DNA of 64,000 nucleotides from Vibrio sp. 10N (GTDB lineage: Bacteria > Pseudomonadota > Gammaproteobacteria > Enterobacterales > Vibrionaceae). Positions 1 through 11,638 of this stretch are shown here, in pieces; positions within the stretch are counted from its first letter, which is position 1; each line of letters begins with the position of its first letter. The stretch covers positions 868,001 through 932,000 of the forward strand of contig NZ_BTPM01000001.1 in the NCBI RefSeq assembly GCF_036245475.1, read 5' to 3'. The position numbers and the translations under genes were made by a program. The notes under the pieces are model-generated. The model searched no databases, was not told the origin of the DNA, and saw only the letters and a list, made by a program, of their open reading frames with translations.

Positions 1-16
1 GCTGAGCTACGTAGCC
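1..16 (-). tRNA. tRNA-Met(CAT), 5' end only, cut by window edge
   Basis: These 16 bases are identical to the 5' end (acceptor and D-arm) of the two complete tRNA-Met genes at 878-954 and 1263-1339. The remainder lies outside the window, so only the start of the gene is seen. Confidence 0.85.
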
Positions 17-54
17 ACTCGAGGCTTTCGCCATTTATTCTTTCAAAAGAAAGA

Positions 55-139
55 TGGTGCGGAAGGAGAGACTTGAACTCTCACACCTTGCGGCGCCAGA
101 ACCTAAATCTGGTGCGTCTACCAATTCCGCCACTTCCGC
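55..139 (-). tRNA. tRNA-Leu(TAG)
   Basis: 85-nt class II tRNA with encoded CCA, long variable arm and anticodon loop TTTAGGT (anticodon TAG). It is identical to the copies at 335, 709 and 1140. It is a member of a minus-strand array read from the promoter near 1400. Confidence 0.97.
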
Positions 140-223
140 AACAAAACTTATAGTTAAGAGAGTAATTGGTAAAACTCAATCTTAACGTTGTAACCTGATT
201 TTAAATCAGAGCCACTTAAATAG

Positions 224-298
224 TGGCAGGGCTACCTGGATTCGAACCAGGGAATGGCGGCATCAAAAGCCGCTGCCTTACCGCTTGGCGATAGCCCT
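224..298 (-). tRNA. tRNA-Gln(TTG)
   Basis: 75-nt tRNA with encoded CCA, anticodon loop CTTTTGA (anticodon TTG), T-loop TTCGAAT and a 7-bp acceptor stem AGGGCTA/TAGCCCT. It is identical to the copies at 598 and 1034. Confidence 0.97.
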
Positions 299-334
299 GC
301 AGAAAACAACGAATAAACGTTATTATCTAAAAGA

Positions 335-419
335 TGGTGCGGAAGGAGAGACTTGAACTCTCACACCTTGCGGCGCCAGAACCTAAATCTGGTGCGTCTA
401 CCAATTCCGCCACTTCCGC
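335..419 (-). tRNA. tRNA-Leu(TAG)
   Basis: Second identical copy of the 85-nt tRNA-Leu(TAG). The spacer on its left (299-334) is repeated left of the copy at 709, showing that a Gln-Leu unit was tandemly duplicated. Confidence 0.97.
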
Positions 420-518
420 AACGCTCTTATTTCTAAGAGAATTTATAGTTAAGAGAGTAATTGGTAAAACTCAATCTTAACGTTGTAACCTGATTTTAAA
501 TCAGAGCCACTTAAATAG

Positions 519-588
519 TGGTGGGCTAACTAGAGCCGAACTAGGGACAATAGATGGGGCATCAAAAGCCGCTTCTCTATCGCGCCAC
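519..588 (-). pseudogene. degenerate tRNA-Gln-like copy
   Basis: Read on the minus strand, this keeps the tRNA-Gln anticodon loop CTTTTGA with one mismatch in the anticodon stem. It also keeps a 4-bp T-stem with loop TTCGGCT and a 3' end GCCCACCA. The 5' half (acceptor and D-arm) no longer matches a tRNA. The variable region is expanded and can pair with the old D-arm (ATAGA with TCTAT). It occupies the place of a tRNA gene in the array and is flanked on both sides by the short repeat found beside real tRNA-Gln genes. It is either a decayed duplicate or a tRNA-like small RNA; the exact ends are approximate. Confidence 0.65.
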
Positions 589-597
589 TTTAAATAG

Positions 598-672
598 TGG
601 CAGGGCTACCTGGATTCGAACCAGGGAATGGCGGCATCAAAAGCCGCTGCCTTACCGCTTGGCGATAGCCCT
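598..672 (-). tRNA. tRNA-Gln(TTG)
   Basis: Second identical tRNA-Gln(TTG), 75 nt with encoded CCA. It is directly preceded on the plus strand by the inverted repeat CCACTTTAAATAGTGG, whose last bases form the CCA end. Confidence 0.97.
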
Positions 673-708
673 GCAGAAAACAACGAATAAACGTTATTAT
701 CTAAAAGA

Positions 709-793
709 TGGTGCGGAAGGAGAGACTTGAACTCTCACACCTTGCGGCGCCAGAACCTAAATCTGGTGCGTCTACCAATTCCGCCACTTCCGC
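709..793 (-). tRNA. tRNA-Leu(TAG)
   Basis: Third identical tRNA-Leu(TAG), 85 nt with encoded CCA and anticodon loop TTTAGGT. Confidence 0.97.
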
Positions 794-877
794 AACAAAA
801 CTTTTTAGTTAAGAGAGTAATTGGTAAAACTCAATCTTAACGTTGTACTTGAAGGCGAGCCTGCAAGTTGTAATAAA

Positions 878-954
878 TGGTGGCTACGACGGGATTCGAA
901 CCTGTGACCCCATCATTATGAGTGATGTGCTCTAACCAGCTGAGCTACGTAGCC
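878..954 (-). tRNA. tRNA-Met(CAT), elongator type
   Basis: 77-nt tRNA with encoded CCA. The anticodon loop CTCATAA gives anticodon CAT. The G1-C72 pair and the D-arm GCTCAGCTGGTTAGAGC are typical of elongator Met rather than initiator tRNA. Confidence 0.95.
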
Positions 955-1033
955 ACTCTTGAGAGCGAGAGAATATAATACAAACTCGTCTCTTGTGCCA
1001 AGGTTTTTTTTCAAAAACTTGCCACTTTAAAAG

Positions 1034-1108
1034 TGGCAGGGCTACCTGGATTCGAACCAGGGAATGGCGGCATCAAAAGCCGCTGCCTTACCGCTTGGCG
1101 ATAGCCCT
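1034..1108 (-). tRNA. tRNA-Gln(TTG)
   Basis: Third identical tRNA-Gln(TTG), 75 nt with encoded CCA. It is flanked by the inverted repeat CCACTTTAAAAGTGG at its 3' end. Confidence 0.97.
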
Positions 1109-1139
1109 GCAGAAACAACGAAACGTTGTTCAACAATAA

Positions 1140-1224
1140 TGGTGCGGAAGGAGAGACTTGAACTCTCACACCTTGCGGCGCCAGAACCTAAATCTGGTGC
1201 GTCTACCAATTCCGCCACTTCCGC
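1140..1224 (-). tRNA. tRNA-Leu(TAG)
   Basis: Fourth identical tRNA-Leu(TAG), 85 nt with encoded CCA. It lies second from the promoter in the array. Confidence 0.97.
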
Positions 1225-1262
1225 ATTATTTCCTAAAAACTCTAAAAAGAGTGCTTAGGAAA

Positions 1263-1339
1263 TGGTGGCTACGACGGGATTCGAACCTGTGACCCCATCA
1301 TTATGAGTGATGTGCTCTAACCAGCTGAGCTACGTAGCC
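1263..1339 (-). tRNA. tRNA-Met(CAT), first gene of the array
   Basis: 77-nt elongator tRNA-Met, identical to the copy at 878. It is the promoter-proximal gene; the -10 element lies about 55 bp upstream. Confidence 0.96.
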
Positions 1340-1386
1340 ATTTCCATATTGTTGATTCTCTTTGAAAGTTGCCTTATCGCTGAGAA

Positions 1387-1423
1387 CGGGGCGCATTATG
1401 CGGAGTTGAGTGTGATGCGTCAA
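1387..1423 (-). promoter_or_regulatory. tRNA array promoter
   Basis: On the minus strand there is a -35 TTGACG (1418-1423), a 17-bp spacer, a -10 CATAAT (1395-1400) and then GCGCCCCG (1387-1394). A near-consensus promoter with a GC-rich discriminator is the classic stringently controlled stable-RNA type. The stretch 1340-1584 holds no gene I can support. Confidence 0.85.
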
Positions 1424-1584
1424 CTTTTTTTGTGAAGAAATTTGCGAAAAAGTGCCGTTCGAACTTTTTTTAATCAAACCGCTCTGTTTCTGATCTAAAT
1501 CTGGTAAATAATTGTCGATTTTCAATGGAGCTATTTGCTTCGAAGCAGGATCTCATTGTGAGTTGATAAACCTTGTAAAACAAC

Positions 1585-1609
1585 AAAAGCCAGCAATTGC
1601 TGGCTTTTT
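1585..1609 (-). terminator. terminator after ychF
   Basis: Symmetrical hairpin AAAAGCCAGCAATTGCTGGCTTTTT with T-runs in both directions, placed 24 bp downstream of the ychF stop. It could act on both strands. Confidence 0.85.
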
Positions 1610-1632
1610 AAACAATAATGAGTGCTAAGAAA

Positions 1633-2724
1633 TTACACGTTGAAGCGGAAGTGAACTACATCACCATCTTTAACGATGTATTCTTTACCTTCTAGACGCC
1701 ATTTACCTGCATCTTTTGCACCTGACTCACCGTTGAACTGGATGAAGTCGTCATAACCAACAACTTCTGCACGGATGAAGCCTTTTTCGAAGTCAGTGTG
1801 GATCTTACCTGCCGCTTGCGGCGCAGTTGCACCAACAGGGATAGTCCAGGCGCGAACTTCTTTAACACCGGCAGTGAAGTAAGTTTGTAGAGTCAGTAGC
1901 TCGTAACCAGAGCGGATCACACGGTTAAGACCCGGTTCTTCAATGCCCATGTCTGCTAGGAACTCTTCGCGATCTTCGTCGTCTAGCTCAGAAAGCTCAG
2001 ATTCGATAGATGCACAAACTGCAACAACCACGTTGTTTTCTTTCTCTGCGTACTCGCGTACAGCATCAAGGTATGGGTTGTTTTCAAAACCATCTTCATT
2101 CACGTTCGCGATGTACATGGTTGGTTTTAGCGTTAGGAAGTTTAGGTAGCCGATTGCTGCTAGCTCTTCTTTTGCTAAATCAACAGTACGCGCCATGCCA
2201 CCTTCAGTTAGCACTGGAAGCAGTTTTTCAAGCACGACTAGTTCGAACTTCGCGTCTTTATCGCCGCCTTTGGCTTTCTTAGCATTACGCTGAATTGCAC
2301 GCTCACAAGAGTCTAGGTCGGCAAGAGCTAGCTCAAGGTTGATCACTTCGATATCTTCGATTGGTGATACTTTACCTGCAACGTGAACGATGTTTTCGTT
2401 CTCAAAACAACGAACTACGTGACCGATCGCGTCAGTTTCACGGATGTTCGCTAGGAATTTGTTACCAAGACCTTCACCTTTAGAAGCGCCAGCAACAAGA
2501 CCTGCGATGTCCACAAATTCCATTGTTGTTGGAAGGATCTTTTGTGGATTAACAATTTTCGCCAGCGCGTCTAGACGTAGATCTGGCACAGGTACCACGC
2601 CTGTGTTTGGTTCGATAGTACAGAACGGGAAGTTTGCTGCTTCGATACCAGCTTTAGTCAGTGCGTTAAACAGAGTTGACTTACCAACGTTTGGTAGACC
2701 AACGATGCCACATTTAAAACCCAT
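1633..2724 (-). CDS. ychF: ribosome-binding ATPase YchF (Obg family)
   Basis: 363 residues, the usual YchF length. The P-loop GLPNVGKST is at residues 9-17, the G3 motif DIAG follows, and the G4 position reads NVNE instead of NKxD, which in this family gives preference for ATP over GTP. A helical insert and a C-terminal TGS domain (about 278-361) complete the architecture. YchF is a cytoplasmic protein associated with ribosomes and stress responses. It lies 11 bp downstream of pth, a widely conserved pair, and is followed by a terminator. Identity is near certain from full-length similarity to the E. coli protein. Confidence 0.98.
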   Translation of the reverse strand: MGFKCGIVGLPNVGKSTLFNALTKAGIEAANFPFCTIEPNTGVVPVPDLRLDALAKIVNPQKILPTTMEFVDIAGLVAGASKGEGLGNKFLANIRETDAIGHVVRCFENENIVHVAGKVSPIEDIEVINLELALADLDSCERAIQRNAKKAKGGDKDAKFELVVLEKLLPVLTEGGMARTVDLAKEELAAIGYLNFLTLKPTMYIANVNEDGFENNPYLDAVREYAEKENNVVVAVCASIESELSELDDEDREEFLADMGIEEPGLNRVIRSGYELLTLQTYFTAGVKEVRAWTIPVGATAPQAAGKIHTDFEKGFIRAEVVGYDDFIQFNGESGAKDAGKWRLEGKEYIVKDGDVVHFRFNV

Positions 2725-2735
2725 GATTGTAAACC

Positions 2736-3326
2736 TTATTCAGCTTTGAAGGTGTGTAAGCGATTTTGTGCTTTTGTCAGGCCATCTTTTAATAAGATGT
2801 CGAGACTGCGGACCGATTCATCAACAACAGCATCGAGGCATTCTTGCTCTTTAGCTGGTGCTTTACCGAGTACATAACCTGACACTTTGTCTTTGTGTCC
2901 AGGATGGCCAATACCAATCCTTAGACGATAAAATTCTTTATTGTTGCCCAGCTTGCTAATGGTATCTTTCAAACCATTATGACCGCCGTGACCGCCACCT
3001 TTTTTGAACTTGGCAACACCTGGAGGTAAGTCTAGCTCATCGTGAGCGACCATGATCTCTTCAGGTTTGATCTGATAAAACTTCGCCAATGCAGCGATAG
3101 CCTTGCCAGATAGGTTCATGAAAGTGGTTGGGATTAACAGTCGTAAGTCACTGCCGTTCACCAGGATTCGTCCTGTGAGACCGAAGAACTTAGCTTCGTT
3201 TTTCAAAGTGACATTATGGATACGAGCGAGTTCCTCTACCACCCAAGCACCAGCATTATGACGCGTACGAGCGTATTCAGGTCCAGGGTTGGCAAGGCCT
3301 ACAAGCAATTTTATCTGCTGAGTCAA
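2736..3326 (-). CDS. pth: peptidyl-tRNA hydrolase
   Basis: 196 residues. The protein cleaves the ester bond of peptidyl-tRNAs dropped from ribosomes and so recycles tRNA. The N-terminal motif [10 protein letters not shown] and the catalytic histidine in RHNAG (residue 23) are present, as is the conserved [10 protein letters not shown] segment with its catalytic aspartate and GGHGGHNG. The gene is upstream of ychF with an 11-bp gap, so the two are likely cotranscribed. It is separated from prs by the prs terminator, and the roughly 75 bp in front of its start must carry its promoter. Confidence 0.98.
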   Translation of the reverse strand: MTQQIKLLVGLANPGPEYARTRHNAGAWVVEELARIHNVTLKNEAKFFGLTGRILVNGSDLRLLIPTTFMNLSGKAIAALAKFYQIKPEEIMVAHDELDLPPGVAKFKKGGGHGGHNGLKDTISKLGNNKEFYRLRIGIGHPGHKDKVSGYVLGKAPAKEQECLDAVVDESVRSLDILLKDGLTKAQNRLHTFKAE

Positions 3327-3400
3327 CGTTAAGATCTCTCTTGAATCTCAAAAGCGCGGTATGATAGCACACTAAGTTGGCACAAAAAAATGTGAATACA

Positions 3401-3432
3401 AAAAAACCACTTCGAAGGGAAGTGGTTTTTTT
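3401..3432 (-). terminator. terminator after prs
   Basis: Hairpin with the arms CCACTTC and GAAGTGG flanked by A- and T-runs, just downstream of the prs stop. It ends the lolB-ispE-prs unit. Confidence 0.85.
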
Positions 3433-3447
3433 ATGTCTAAGCTAGAA

Positions 3448-4398
3448 TTACTTTGAAGTAAACATCGCAGAGATTGATTCTTCGTTGCTGATGCGACGAA
3501 TAGCTTCAGCAAGCATGCTAGATAGAGTTAGCTGAGTTACTTTACCAGTAGCAGCCATCTCTTTTGTTAGCGTGATAGAGTCAGTCACGATAACTTGGTC
3601 TAGAACAGAGTTCTTGATGTTCTTAGCAGCGTTGCCAGAGAATACAGCGTGAGTTGCGTAAGCGAATACACGCTTAGCACCGCGCTCTTTCAGCGCTTCT
3701 GCTGCTTTACATAGCGTACCGCCAGTATCGATCATGTCATCAACGATCACACAGTCGCGACCTTCAACATCACCGATTAGGTTCATCACTTCAGATACGT
3801 TAGCGCGTGGACGACGCTTGTCGACGATCGCGATATCGATGTCGCCAAGAGCTTTAGCTGTTGCGCGAGCACGTACAACGCCGCCTAGGTCAGGTGAAAC
3901 AACCACTGGATCTTCTAGACCACGCTCAGCCATGTCCTCAAGAAGCACTGGAGTACCGAAGATGTTGTCTACTGGTACATCGAAGAAGCCTTGAATCTGC
4001 TCTGCGTGTAGGTCGATAGTAAGAACGCGGTCAACACCAACGTTTGAAAGGAAGTCTGCAACAACTTTTGCAGTGATTGGCACACGTGCAGAACGTACAC
4101 GACGGTCTTGACGAGCGTAACCAAAGTAAGGAATAACAGCAGTAATACGGCCTGCTGAAGCGCGGCGCATTGCATCAATCATTACCACTAACTCCATTAG
4201 GTTGTCGTTAGTTGGCGCACAAGTTGACTGAATGATGAATACATCACTACCACGAACGTTTTCGTTGATTTGAACAGCGACTTCGCCGTCAGAGAAACGG
4301 TCAACAGTAGCATCTCCTAGAGAGATGTATAGACGGTCAGCAATACGTTGGGCTAGTTCAGGTGTTGCGTTACCAGCAAATAGCTTCATATCAGGCAC
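3448..4398 (-). CDS. prs: ribose-phosphate pyrophosphokinase (PRPP synthetase)
   Basis: 316 residues, close to the 315 of E. coli. The enzyme makes 5-phosphoribosyl-1-diphosphate from ribose 5-phosphate and ATP, the precursor of purines, pyrimidines, histidine, tryptophan and NAD. Visible landmarks are the RFSDGE and [12 protein letters not shown] segments (ATP site), [11 protein letters not shown] (metal and ATP binding) and the PRPP loop [12 protein letters not shown]. The start [10 protein letters not shown] agrees with the E. coli protein, though the internal Met at residue 4 is equally possible. It follows ispE by 27 bp in the same direction. Confidence 0.98.
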   Translation of the reverse strand: MPDMKLFAGNATPELAQRIADRLYISLGDATVDRFSDGEVAVQINENVRGSDVFIIQSTCAPTNDNLMELVVMIDAMRRASAGRITAVIPYFGYARQDRRVRSARVPITAKVVADFLSNVGVDRVLTIDLHAEQIQGFFDVPVDNIFGTPVLLEDMAERGLEDPVVVSPDLGGVVRARATAKALGDIDIAIVDKRRPRANVSEVMNLIGDVEGRDCVIVDDMIDTGGTLCKAAEALKERGAKRVFAYATHAVFSGNAAKNIKNSVLDQVIVTDSITLTKEMAATGKVTQLTLSSMLAEAIRRISNEESISAMFTSK

Positions 4399-4425
4399 GG
4401 TGGAAACCTCAGGGTTGCGTCCAGT

Positions 4426-5298
4426 TTAAACAGATTGTAATAGGGCTAATTCATAGTTAGCCAGGGTCTCTAGTAAAGGAGAGCGGTTGCACCCTTTCGC
4501 CACATAAGCGGAGACAGTGTCAGGAAGCAGTTCTAGGACTTTTTGTGCATTTTCTTTGCTATTAAACTCGGAAAACACGCACGATCCAGTCCCCGTCAAT
4601 CTTGACGGCGCGTATTGTAGCAGCCATGAAAGTTGGTTATCAACCTCTGGATACAGCATTCGGACAATTTTTTCGCAATCGTTTCCGTAAGGGCTGTCTA
4701 GAAGCGTTGCCAGCTCTTGCTTCGGCGTATTTCGCGTCAGATCGGGATGGGTAAAGATATCCACGGTCGCGATGCTGACTTTTGGTTTGACGACCAAATA
4801 CCAAAGCTCTTCGGGCTCGGCTGCGCTGAGTTTTTCACCAACGCCTTCTGCAAATGCGGCGAAGCCACGCACAAACACCGGCACGTCTGCACCGAGCGCA
4901 AGACCGATTTCCGCCAATTCATCAACGCTGAGCTGGGTTTGCCATAAGAAGTTCAGCGCTACCAGTGCCGTTGCCGCATTCGATGAGCCACCGCCAATGC
5001 CACCGCCCATTGGAAGAATTTTATCCAGCTTAATATGGGCGCCATAAGTGCATTGAGCTTTCGCTTGAAGCGCACTGGCCGCTTTCCAAATGAGGTTATC
5101 TTTTGTGGCTACCCCTTCGATCTCTGGCGATAGGGTAATGTCACCGCTGTCGTTGGCGGTGATTTCTAGTGAGTCGCATAGGTCAACGAATTGAAACAAG
5201 GTTTGCAGCTCATGATAGCCATTGGCCTGTCGACCTGTGATGTAAAGAAACAGATTGAGTTTAGCTGGGCTTGGCCAAGTGGTGGTGTCGGTGATCAT
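4426..5298 (-). CDS. ispE: 4-diphosphocytidyl-2-C-methyl-D-erythritol kinase
   Basis: GHMP kinase of the MEP isoprenoid pathway, phosphorylating CDP-ME at the 2-position. The substrate motif [15 protein letters not shown] at the N terminus and the glycine-rich ATP loop [14 protein letters not shown] are clear. I chose the ATG at 5298 (290 residues) because it fits the family length and leaves a 12-bp gap to lolB. An upstream ATG at 5328 would add ten residues and overlap lolB by 19 bp. Neither start has a strong ribosome binding site, consistent with translational coupling to lolB. Confidence 0.96.
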   Translation of the reverse strand: MITDTTTWPSPAKLNLFLYITGRQANGYHELQTLFQFVDLCDSLEITANDSGDITLSPEIEGVATKDNLIWKAASALQAKAQCTYGAHIKLDKILPMGGGIGGGSSNAATALVALNFLWQTQLSVDELAEIGLALGADVPVFVRGFAAFAEGVGEKLSAAEPEELWYLVVKPKVSIATVDIFTHPDLTRNTPKQELATLLDSPYGNDCEKIVRMLYPEVDNQLSWLLQYAPSRLTGTGSCVFSEFNSKENAQKVLELLPDTVSAYVAKGCNRSPLLETLANYELALLQSV

Positions 5299-5309
5299 GG
5301 TACGTTCGG

Positions 5310-5930
5310 TCACTGTTTGATAGTCCATTTGGAAACAACGAGATTAAGTTTGGTATCGCCTTGCACTAACTGCATTCGAGTTGGCATAGGCAGTGTGCGA
5401 GTTTCATCTTCGAGCGTGAAACTGCGATACTCGGTGTAGTTAAGCTGCCATGTCTTTTGGTTAAGCTGTTTGGTCAGGCTTGCTACTGTGTTGAACTTAT
5501 TAAGTTGATAGTTATCGGCAGAGTTTGGCTGACCAATGAGCCAGTCTGCCAGTTGCTCGATAGGAATATTGAGTCCAGTGAGCTGATAAATGAGTAAGTT
5601 AGCGTCTTGGCCTGATAGCTTTTGATCGTCATAAGTTTCAATAAATGCGCCATTGGGCGTGGATGTCAGGTTGAATACCGTTTGGCCAAGGAAAGTGGTA
5701 AGGCGAACTTGAGTCAAATTGGCGGAATATGTCCAATAGAAGTTCAAAGTTTGGCGCTGCTCTGGCGAAATGTAGCCAAGTTTGCCACTGGCCTTATATT
5801 GGGTGAGGGCGTTGAGTTCGGCTCGGTGAGCTTGCCACTCGACACTTTGTGGCTCAGGTGGCATTGTGCTACAGCCAAACAAAAACAGTGCCGTCAATGT
5901 GTAAAACAGGCGACGAAAAAGTCTGTGCAT
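5310..5930 (-). CDS. lolB: outer-membrane lipoprotein insertion factor LolB
   Basis: 206 residues starting with a lipoprotein signal whose lipobox is LFGC (Cys at residue 20). LolB accepts lipoproteins from the periplasmic carrier LolA and inserts them into the outer membrane, and is itself lipid-anchored there. Length and the lolB-ispE-prs order match other gammaproteobacteria. It is divergent from hemA; the 172-bp gap between them should carry both promoters, but I cannot name convincing -10/-35 pairs. Confidence 0.95.
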   Translation of the reverse strand: MHRLFRRLFYTLTALFLFGCSTMPPEPQSVEWQAHRAELNALTQYKASGKLGYISPEQRQTLNFYWTYSANLTQVRLTTFLGQTVFNLTSTPNGAFIETYDDQKLSGQDANLLIYQLTGLNIPIEQLADWLIGQPNSADNYQLNKFNTVASLTKQLNQKTWQLNYTEYRSFTLEDETRTLPMPTRMQLVQGDTKLNLVVSKWTIKQ

Positions 5931-6102
5931 AGGAAACTACTTACGTGATGGATTATTGTGCAAATTCAATACAATATTGACAGACTATAGCATCAATCCC
6001 ACAAACTCAGGAAAACATATTGGTCAGAGTCTTTCAATAAGTGGTGCCATCAAGTAAAATTCTGGCCTATTTGTCAAATCTGTATCAGAGAATTCGCGTT
6101 AC

Positions 6103-7362
6103 ATGTCATTGCTTGCTATTGGTATTAACCACAATACAGCGTCAGTGGATCTAAGAGAGAAGGTGGCGTTCCCACCGGAAAAACTCGACCGAGCACTGAA
6201 TGAGCTGAGAAACAATACCAAAGTCAATGGCTCGGTTATCTTGTCGACCTGTAACCGTACCGAAATCTATTGTGATACCGGTGATACCAATAAAGCCCAA
6301 CTTATTGATTGGTTGGTGCGCTTTCACGACGTGCCAGCGGAGGAGCTAAAGCCTTCTCTGTATGTGTATGAAGAGCAAGCGGCGATTAAACACTTAATGA
6401 GAGTGTCTTGTGGCCTAGATTCATTGGTATTGGGTGAACCGCAAATTCTTGGTCAAGTTAAACAAGCTTATAGTGACGCCCGTGACCATCAATCGGTTGA
6501 AGGTGGTATCGAGAAGCTGTTCCAAAAGACCTTCTCTGTTGCAAAACGTGTTCGTACCGAAACCGAAATTGGTGGCAGTGCGGTCTCGGTTGCTTATGCG
6601 GCGACGACGTTAGCAAGGCAGATTTTTGAATCTTTAGCTAATTCTACGGTGCTGCTTGTCGGTGCTGGAGAAACTATTGAGCTAGTGGCTAAGCATTTAG
6701 AAGGGCAAGGGTGCAAAAATATGATTGTTGCCAACCGAACCAAAGAGCGTGCGGAAGTGCTCGCCACCCAGTTCGGGGCTAAGGTCATTGCACTTAATGA
6801 CATCCCAGAAGTACTGCCGCAAGCGGACATCGTGATCAGCTCAACGGCCAGCCCGCTGCCTATCATTGGTAAAGGGATGGTGGAAACGGCCATTAAGAAG
6901 CGTCGTTACCAGCCTATGTTGCTTATTGATATTGCCGTTCCTCGCGATATCGAATCACAAGTGGGCGAGCTGAATGACGCCTATCTGTATACTGTCGATG
7001 ATTTACAATCGATCGTTGATAGCAATATTGAGCAGCGCAAGGTCGAAGCTATCCAAGCGGAAGCGATTGTCAGTGAAGAGAGCGCGCAGTTTATGTCTTG
7101 GATGCGCTCTCTACAGGCGGTAGACAGCATTAGGCATTATCGCAAACAAGCGAATGACACCAGACAAGATATACTTTCAAAAAGCTTACAAGCGCTAGCA
7201 GCGGGGGGAGACCCTGAAAAACTGTTGCTGGAGCTCAGTAATAAATTAACAAACAAGCTTATTCACGCGCCGACCAAAGCGCTGCAAGATGCTGCCGAGC
7301 AGGGTGACCCTGCAAAACTGGCTGTTATCCGACAGAGTTTGGGTTTAGACCAAACGAAATAA
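6103..7362 (+). CDS. hemA: glutamyl-tRNA reductase
   Basis: 419 residues. It reduces glutamyl-tRNA(Glu) to glutamate-1-semialdehyde with NADPH, the first step of C5-pathway haem synthesis. The catalytic cysteine is Cys50 in STCNRTE. The NADPH-binding domain carries [16 protein letters not shown], and a C-terminal dimerisation helix follows. It is the first gene of a plus-strand run hemA-prfA-prmC-sirB2-sirB1-kdsA, with short gaps suggesting one operon. Confidence 0.98.
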   Translation: MSLLAIGINHNTASVDLREKVAFPPEKLDRALNELRNNTKVNGSVILSTCNRTEIYCDTGDTNKAQLIDWLVRFHDVPAEELKPSLYVYEEQAAIKHLMRVSCGLDSLVLGEPQILGQVKQAYSDARDHQSVEGGIEKLFQKTFSVAKRVRTETEIGGSAVSVAYAATTLARQIFESLANSTVLLVGAGETIELVAKHLEGQGCKNMIVANRTKERAEVLATQFGAKVIALNDIPEVLPQADIVISSTASPLPIIGKGMVETAIKKRRYQPMLLIDIAVPRDIESQVGELNDAYLYTVDDLQSIVDSNIEQRKVEAIQAEAIVSEESAQFMSWMRSLQAVDSIRHYRKQANDTRQDILSKSLQALAAGGDPEKLLLELSNKLTNKLIHAPTKALQDAAEQGDPAKLAVIRQSLGLDQTK

Positions 7363-7388
7363 GCCATACCCCGAGAAAAGACGCAATT

Positions 7389-8477
7389 ATGAAAGCCTCC
7401 ATTTTAGTAAAATTGGAAACTCTGGTTGAACGCTACGAAGAAGTTCAACATCTACTTGGTGACCCTGGTGTTATTGGTGATCAAGACAAGTTCCGTGCTC
7501 TATCAAAAGAGTACTCTCAGCTTGAGGAAGTGACCAAGTGTTTCCAAGCCTATCAGCAAGCGCAAGACGATCTTGAAGCGGCAGAAGAGATGGCAAAAGA
7601 AGACGATGCAGAAATGCGCGAAATGGCTCAAGAAGAGATCAAAGAAGCAAAAGCATCGATCGAAAATCTAGCGGATGAGCTGCAAATTCTTCTTCTTCCA
7701 AAAGATCCAAACGACGAGCGCAACTGCTTCCTAGAAATCCGTGCTGGCGCGGGTGGTGACGAAGCGGGTATCTTCGCGGGCAACCTATTCCGTATGTACT
7801 CTAAGTTTGCAGAGAAAAAAGGCTGGCGTATTGAGGTGATGAGCTGCAATGAGTCAGAGCAGGGCGGTTATAAAGAAATGATCGCGAAAGTATCTGGTGA
7901 CGCAGTTTACGGCACAATGAAGTTTGAGTCTGGTGGTCACCGAGTGCAGCGTGTTCCAGAGACAGAATCGCAAGGCCGTGTTCACACCTCTGCATGTACT
8001 GTTGCGGTAATGCCTGAAATCCCAGAAGCGGATCTGCCAGAAATCAAAGCGGCGGATCTTAAGATTGATACCTTCCGTGCGTCAGGCGCGGGTGGTCAGC
8101 ACGTTAACACCACTGACTCTGCTATTCGTATTACCCACTTACCAACAGGTACTGTGGTTGAGTGTCAGGATGAGCGTTCACAGCACAAAAACAAAGCGAA
8201 AGCGATGGCTGTGCTAGCGGCTCGTATCGTACAAGCTGAAGAAGCTCGCCGCGCGGCAGAGGTTTCGGATGCTCGTCGTAACCTACTGGGTTCGGGTGAC
8301 CGTAGTGACCGTATTCGTACTTACAACTACCCACAAGGCCGTGTGTCTGATCACCGCATCAACCTAACACTGTATCGTTTGAACGAAGTCATGGAAGGTG
8401 ATTTGGCAAGCCTTATCGACCCAGTACTTCAAGAGCATCAAGCGGATCAGCTGGCTGCACTTGCAGAGAACAACTAA
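7389..8477 (+). CDS. prfA: peptide chain release factor 1
   Basis: 362 residues. RF1 reads UAA and UAG stop codons and triggers peptide release. The tRNA-mimic recognition loop has the PxT tripeptide as PET (within RVPETESQ), and the catalytic GGQ is in [13 protein letters not shown], near residue 235. The GGQ glutamine is the target of PrmC, encoded four bases downstream. The gap to hemA is 26 bp. Confidence 0.98.
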   Translation: MKASILVKLETLVERYEEVQHLLGDPGVIGDQDKFRALSKEYSQLEEVTKCFQAYQQAQDDLEAAEEMAKEDDAEMREMAQEEIKEAKASIENLADELQILLLPKDPNDERNCFLEIRAGAGGDEAGIFAGNLFRMYSKFAEKKGWRIEVMSCNESEQGGYKEMIAKVSGDAVYGTMKFESGGHRVQRVPETESQGRVHTSACTVAVMPEIPEADLPEIKAADLKIDTFRASGAGGQHVNTTDSAIRITHLPTGTVVECQDERSQHKNKAKAMAVLAARIVQAEEARRAAEVSDARRNLLGSGDRSDRIRTYNYPQGRVSDHRINLTLYRLNEVMEGDLASLIDPVLQEHQADQLAALAENN

Positions 8478-8480
8478 TTC

Positions 8481-9335
8481 ATGTCGCTAGATATGTCTAT
8501 TGAAGCGGTGCTCAAACGAGCATCGCTTGTTCTTTCTGAGTCTGGTAGCGATTCGCCAAGCCTAGATGCGGCAGTATTGCTGTGTCATGTCCTTGAAAAG
8601 CCGCGAAGCTACCTGCTCACATGGCCGGAAAAAGAGCTAACTACAGAGCAGGCGACTCAGTTCGAGGCGCTAATGGCAAAACGCACTGCAGGTGAGCCTG
8701 TCGCGTATATTCTTGGCGAGCGAGAATTTTGGTCATTGCCACTCAATGTTGCACCTAGCACGCTTATCCCAAGACCCGATACCGAGCGTTTAGTCGAGCT
8801 CGCCCTAGATAAAGCGATGCTTATCGATGGCGATCTGCTTGACCTAGGCACTGGAACCGGCGCGATTGCGCTTGCTTTGGCATCGGAGCTTCCAAAACGT
8901 CAACTTCAGGGTGTGGATTTCCAGCATGAGGCGGTTGAGCTTGCTAACAGCAACGCCGACAAACTGAATATTCGTAATGTTCGCTTTGCTCAAGGAAGTT
9001 GGTTTGCGCCGATTGACCATGGTCACAAGTTTGCGATTATTGTCTCCAACCCACCTTATATTGACGAAAACGACCCCCATCTTTCCCAAGGGGACGTACG
9101 TTTTGAACCCTCTTCTGCATTAGTTGCAGAAAATAACGGTTTGGCCGATATAGAAACCATCACAGCGGCTGCACCAAGTTATTTGCTTGATGGTGGCTGG
9201 CTTCTGTTCGAACACGGCTTTGAACAAGGGGGCGCGGTGAGACGCACCATGGAACGCCATGGTTTTACCGAAGTCACCACAGAGAAAGATTACGGCAACA
9301 ACGATAGAGTGACACTCGGAAAGTGGCACCCATAA
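8481..9335 (+). CDS. prmC: release factor glutamine N5-methyltransferase
   Basis: 284 residues. It methylates the GGQ glutamine of RF1 and RF2 using S-adenosylmethionine. The SAM site is DLGTGTGAIALALA and the substrate glutamine motif is NPPY in SNPPYIDENDPHL. The N-terminal helical domain binds release factor. The start is 3 bp after the prfA stop, so the enzyme and its substrate are translationally linked. Confidence 0.97.
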   Translation: MSLDMSIEAVLKRASLVLSESGSDSPSLDAAVLLCHVLEKPRSYLLTWPEKELTTEQATQFEALMAKRTAGEPVAYILGEREFWSLPLNVAPSTLIPRPDTERLVELALDKAMLIDGDLLDLGTGTGAIALALASELPKRQLQGVDFQHEAVELANSNADKLNIRNVRFAQGSWFAPIDHGHKFAIIVSNPPYIDENDPHLSQGDVRFEPSSALVAENNGLADIETITAAAPSYLLDGGWLLFEHGFEQGGAVRRTMERHGFTEVTTEKDYGNNDRVTLGKWHP

Positions 9336-9365
9336 CAACCAAAAGAAAGTAAGAGAGACGCTCAT

Positions 9366-9749
9366 ATGTATGAAGGATTAAAGCATTTTCACTTGTTGAC
9401 GATTGCGATTTCAGTGGCCTTATTGTCGGTTCGATACGGACTGATGATGATGAATTCTCCAAAAGTGAATTTACCGTTCCTAAAACGCTTTCCGCACATT
9501 AACGACTCTCTTTTACTGCTTTCTGGTTTCGGCCTCATCGCCTATACCGGCTTTGTTCCTTTTACCGACGCTGCGCCGTGGATGACAGAAAAAGTGACCT
9601 GCATTATGGCCTATTTCGCGTTGGCGTTTTTCACGCTAAAGCTGGCAAAGAACAATTTATTAAGAACATGCGCCTTTTTTGGTGCGCTAGGGTGGCTATT
9701 GATGGCAGCGAAGATTGCCATGCTTAAAACGCCATTCCTAATGGGGTAA
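9366..9749 (+). CDS. sirB2: SirB2-family inner-membrane protein
   Basis: 127 residues with about four hydrophobic segments (roughly 7-25, 43-62, 75-93 and 97-118), matching the SirB family of small membrane proteins found between prmC and sirB1/kdsA in many gammaproteobacteria. The biochemical role is not established. It is separated from sirB1 by 3 bp. Confidence 0.88.
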   Translation: MYEGLKHFHLLTIAISVALLSVRYGLMMMNSPKVNLPFLKRFPHINDSLLLLSGFGLIAYTGFVPFTDAAPWMTEKVTCIMAYFALAFFTLKLAKNNLLRTCAFFGALGWLLMAAKIAMLKTPFLMG

Positions 9750-9752
9750 ACC

Positions 9753-11431
<1,679 letters not shown>

Positions 11432-11456
11432 TCTCTAGCGACTCAATAGAAAACAC

Positions 11457-11488
11457 AAAGCCAGCTTGCACTCAAGCTGGCTTTTTTC
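11457..11488 (+). terminator. terminator after kdsA
   Basis: Hairpin AAAGCCAGCTTG / CAAGCTGGCTTTTTT with a T-run, 26 bp past the kdsA stop. Confidence 0.9.
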
Positions 11489-11638
11489 ATGTTAACTAAA
11501 CCTGTTGGGCAATCGTTTCTTCGCAGAAAAATCGATCTTAACTGGTTGAATAACTCGCTCTGTAGCGCCGCTATCCAGTACAGTTTCCGAGCAGCAACAT
11601 ATATTACTGACTATTATGCCAGCGAGTTTATATCAACT

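Noticed and set aside
1064..1258. Open frame of 64 codons across tRNA-Gln and tRNA-Leu
   Set aside because: It is only the complement of two tRNA genes.
1..1340. CRISPR array
   Set aside because: The regular repeats are tRNA genes and their duplicated spacers; no CRISPR-type short repeats with unique spacers occur anywhere in the window.
1301..1525. Minus-strand frame of 74 codons
   Set aside because: It runs through the tRNA promoter and into tRNA-Met; no ribosome binding site.
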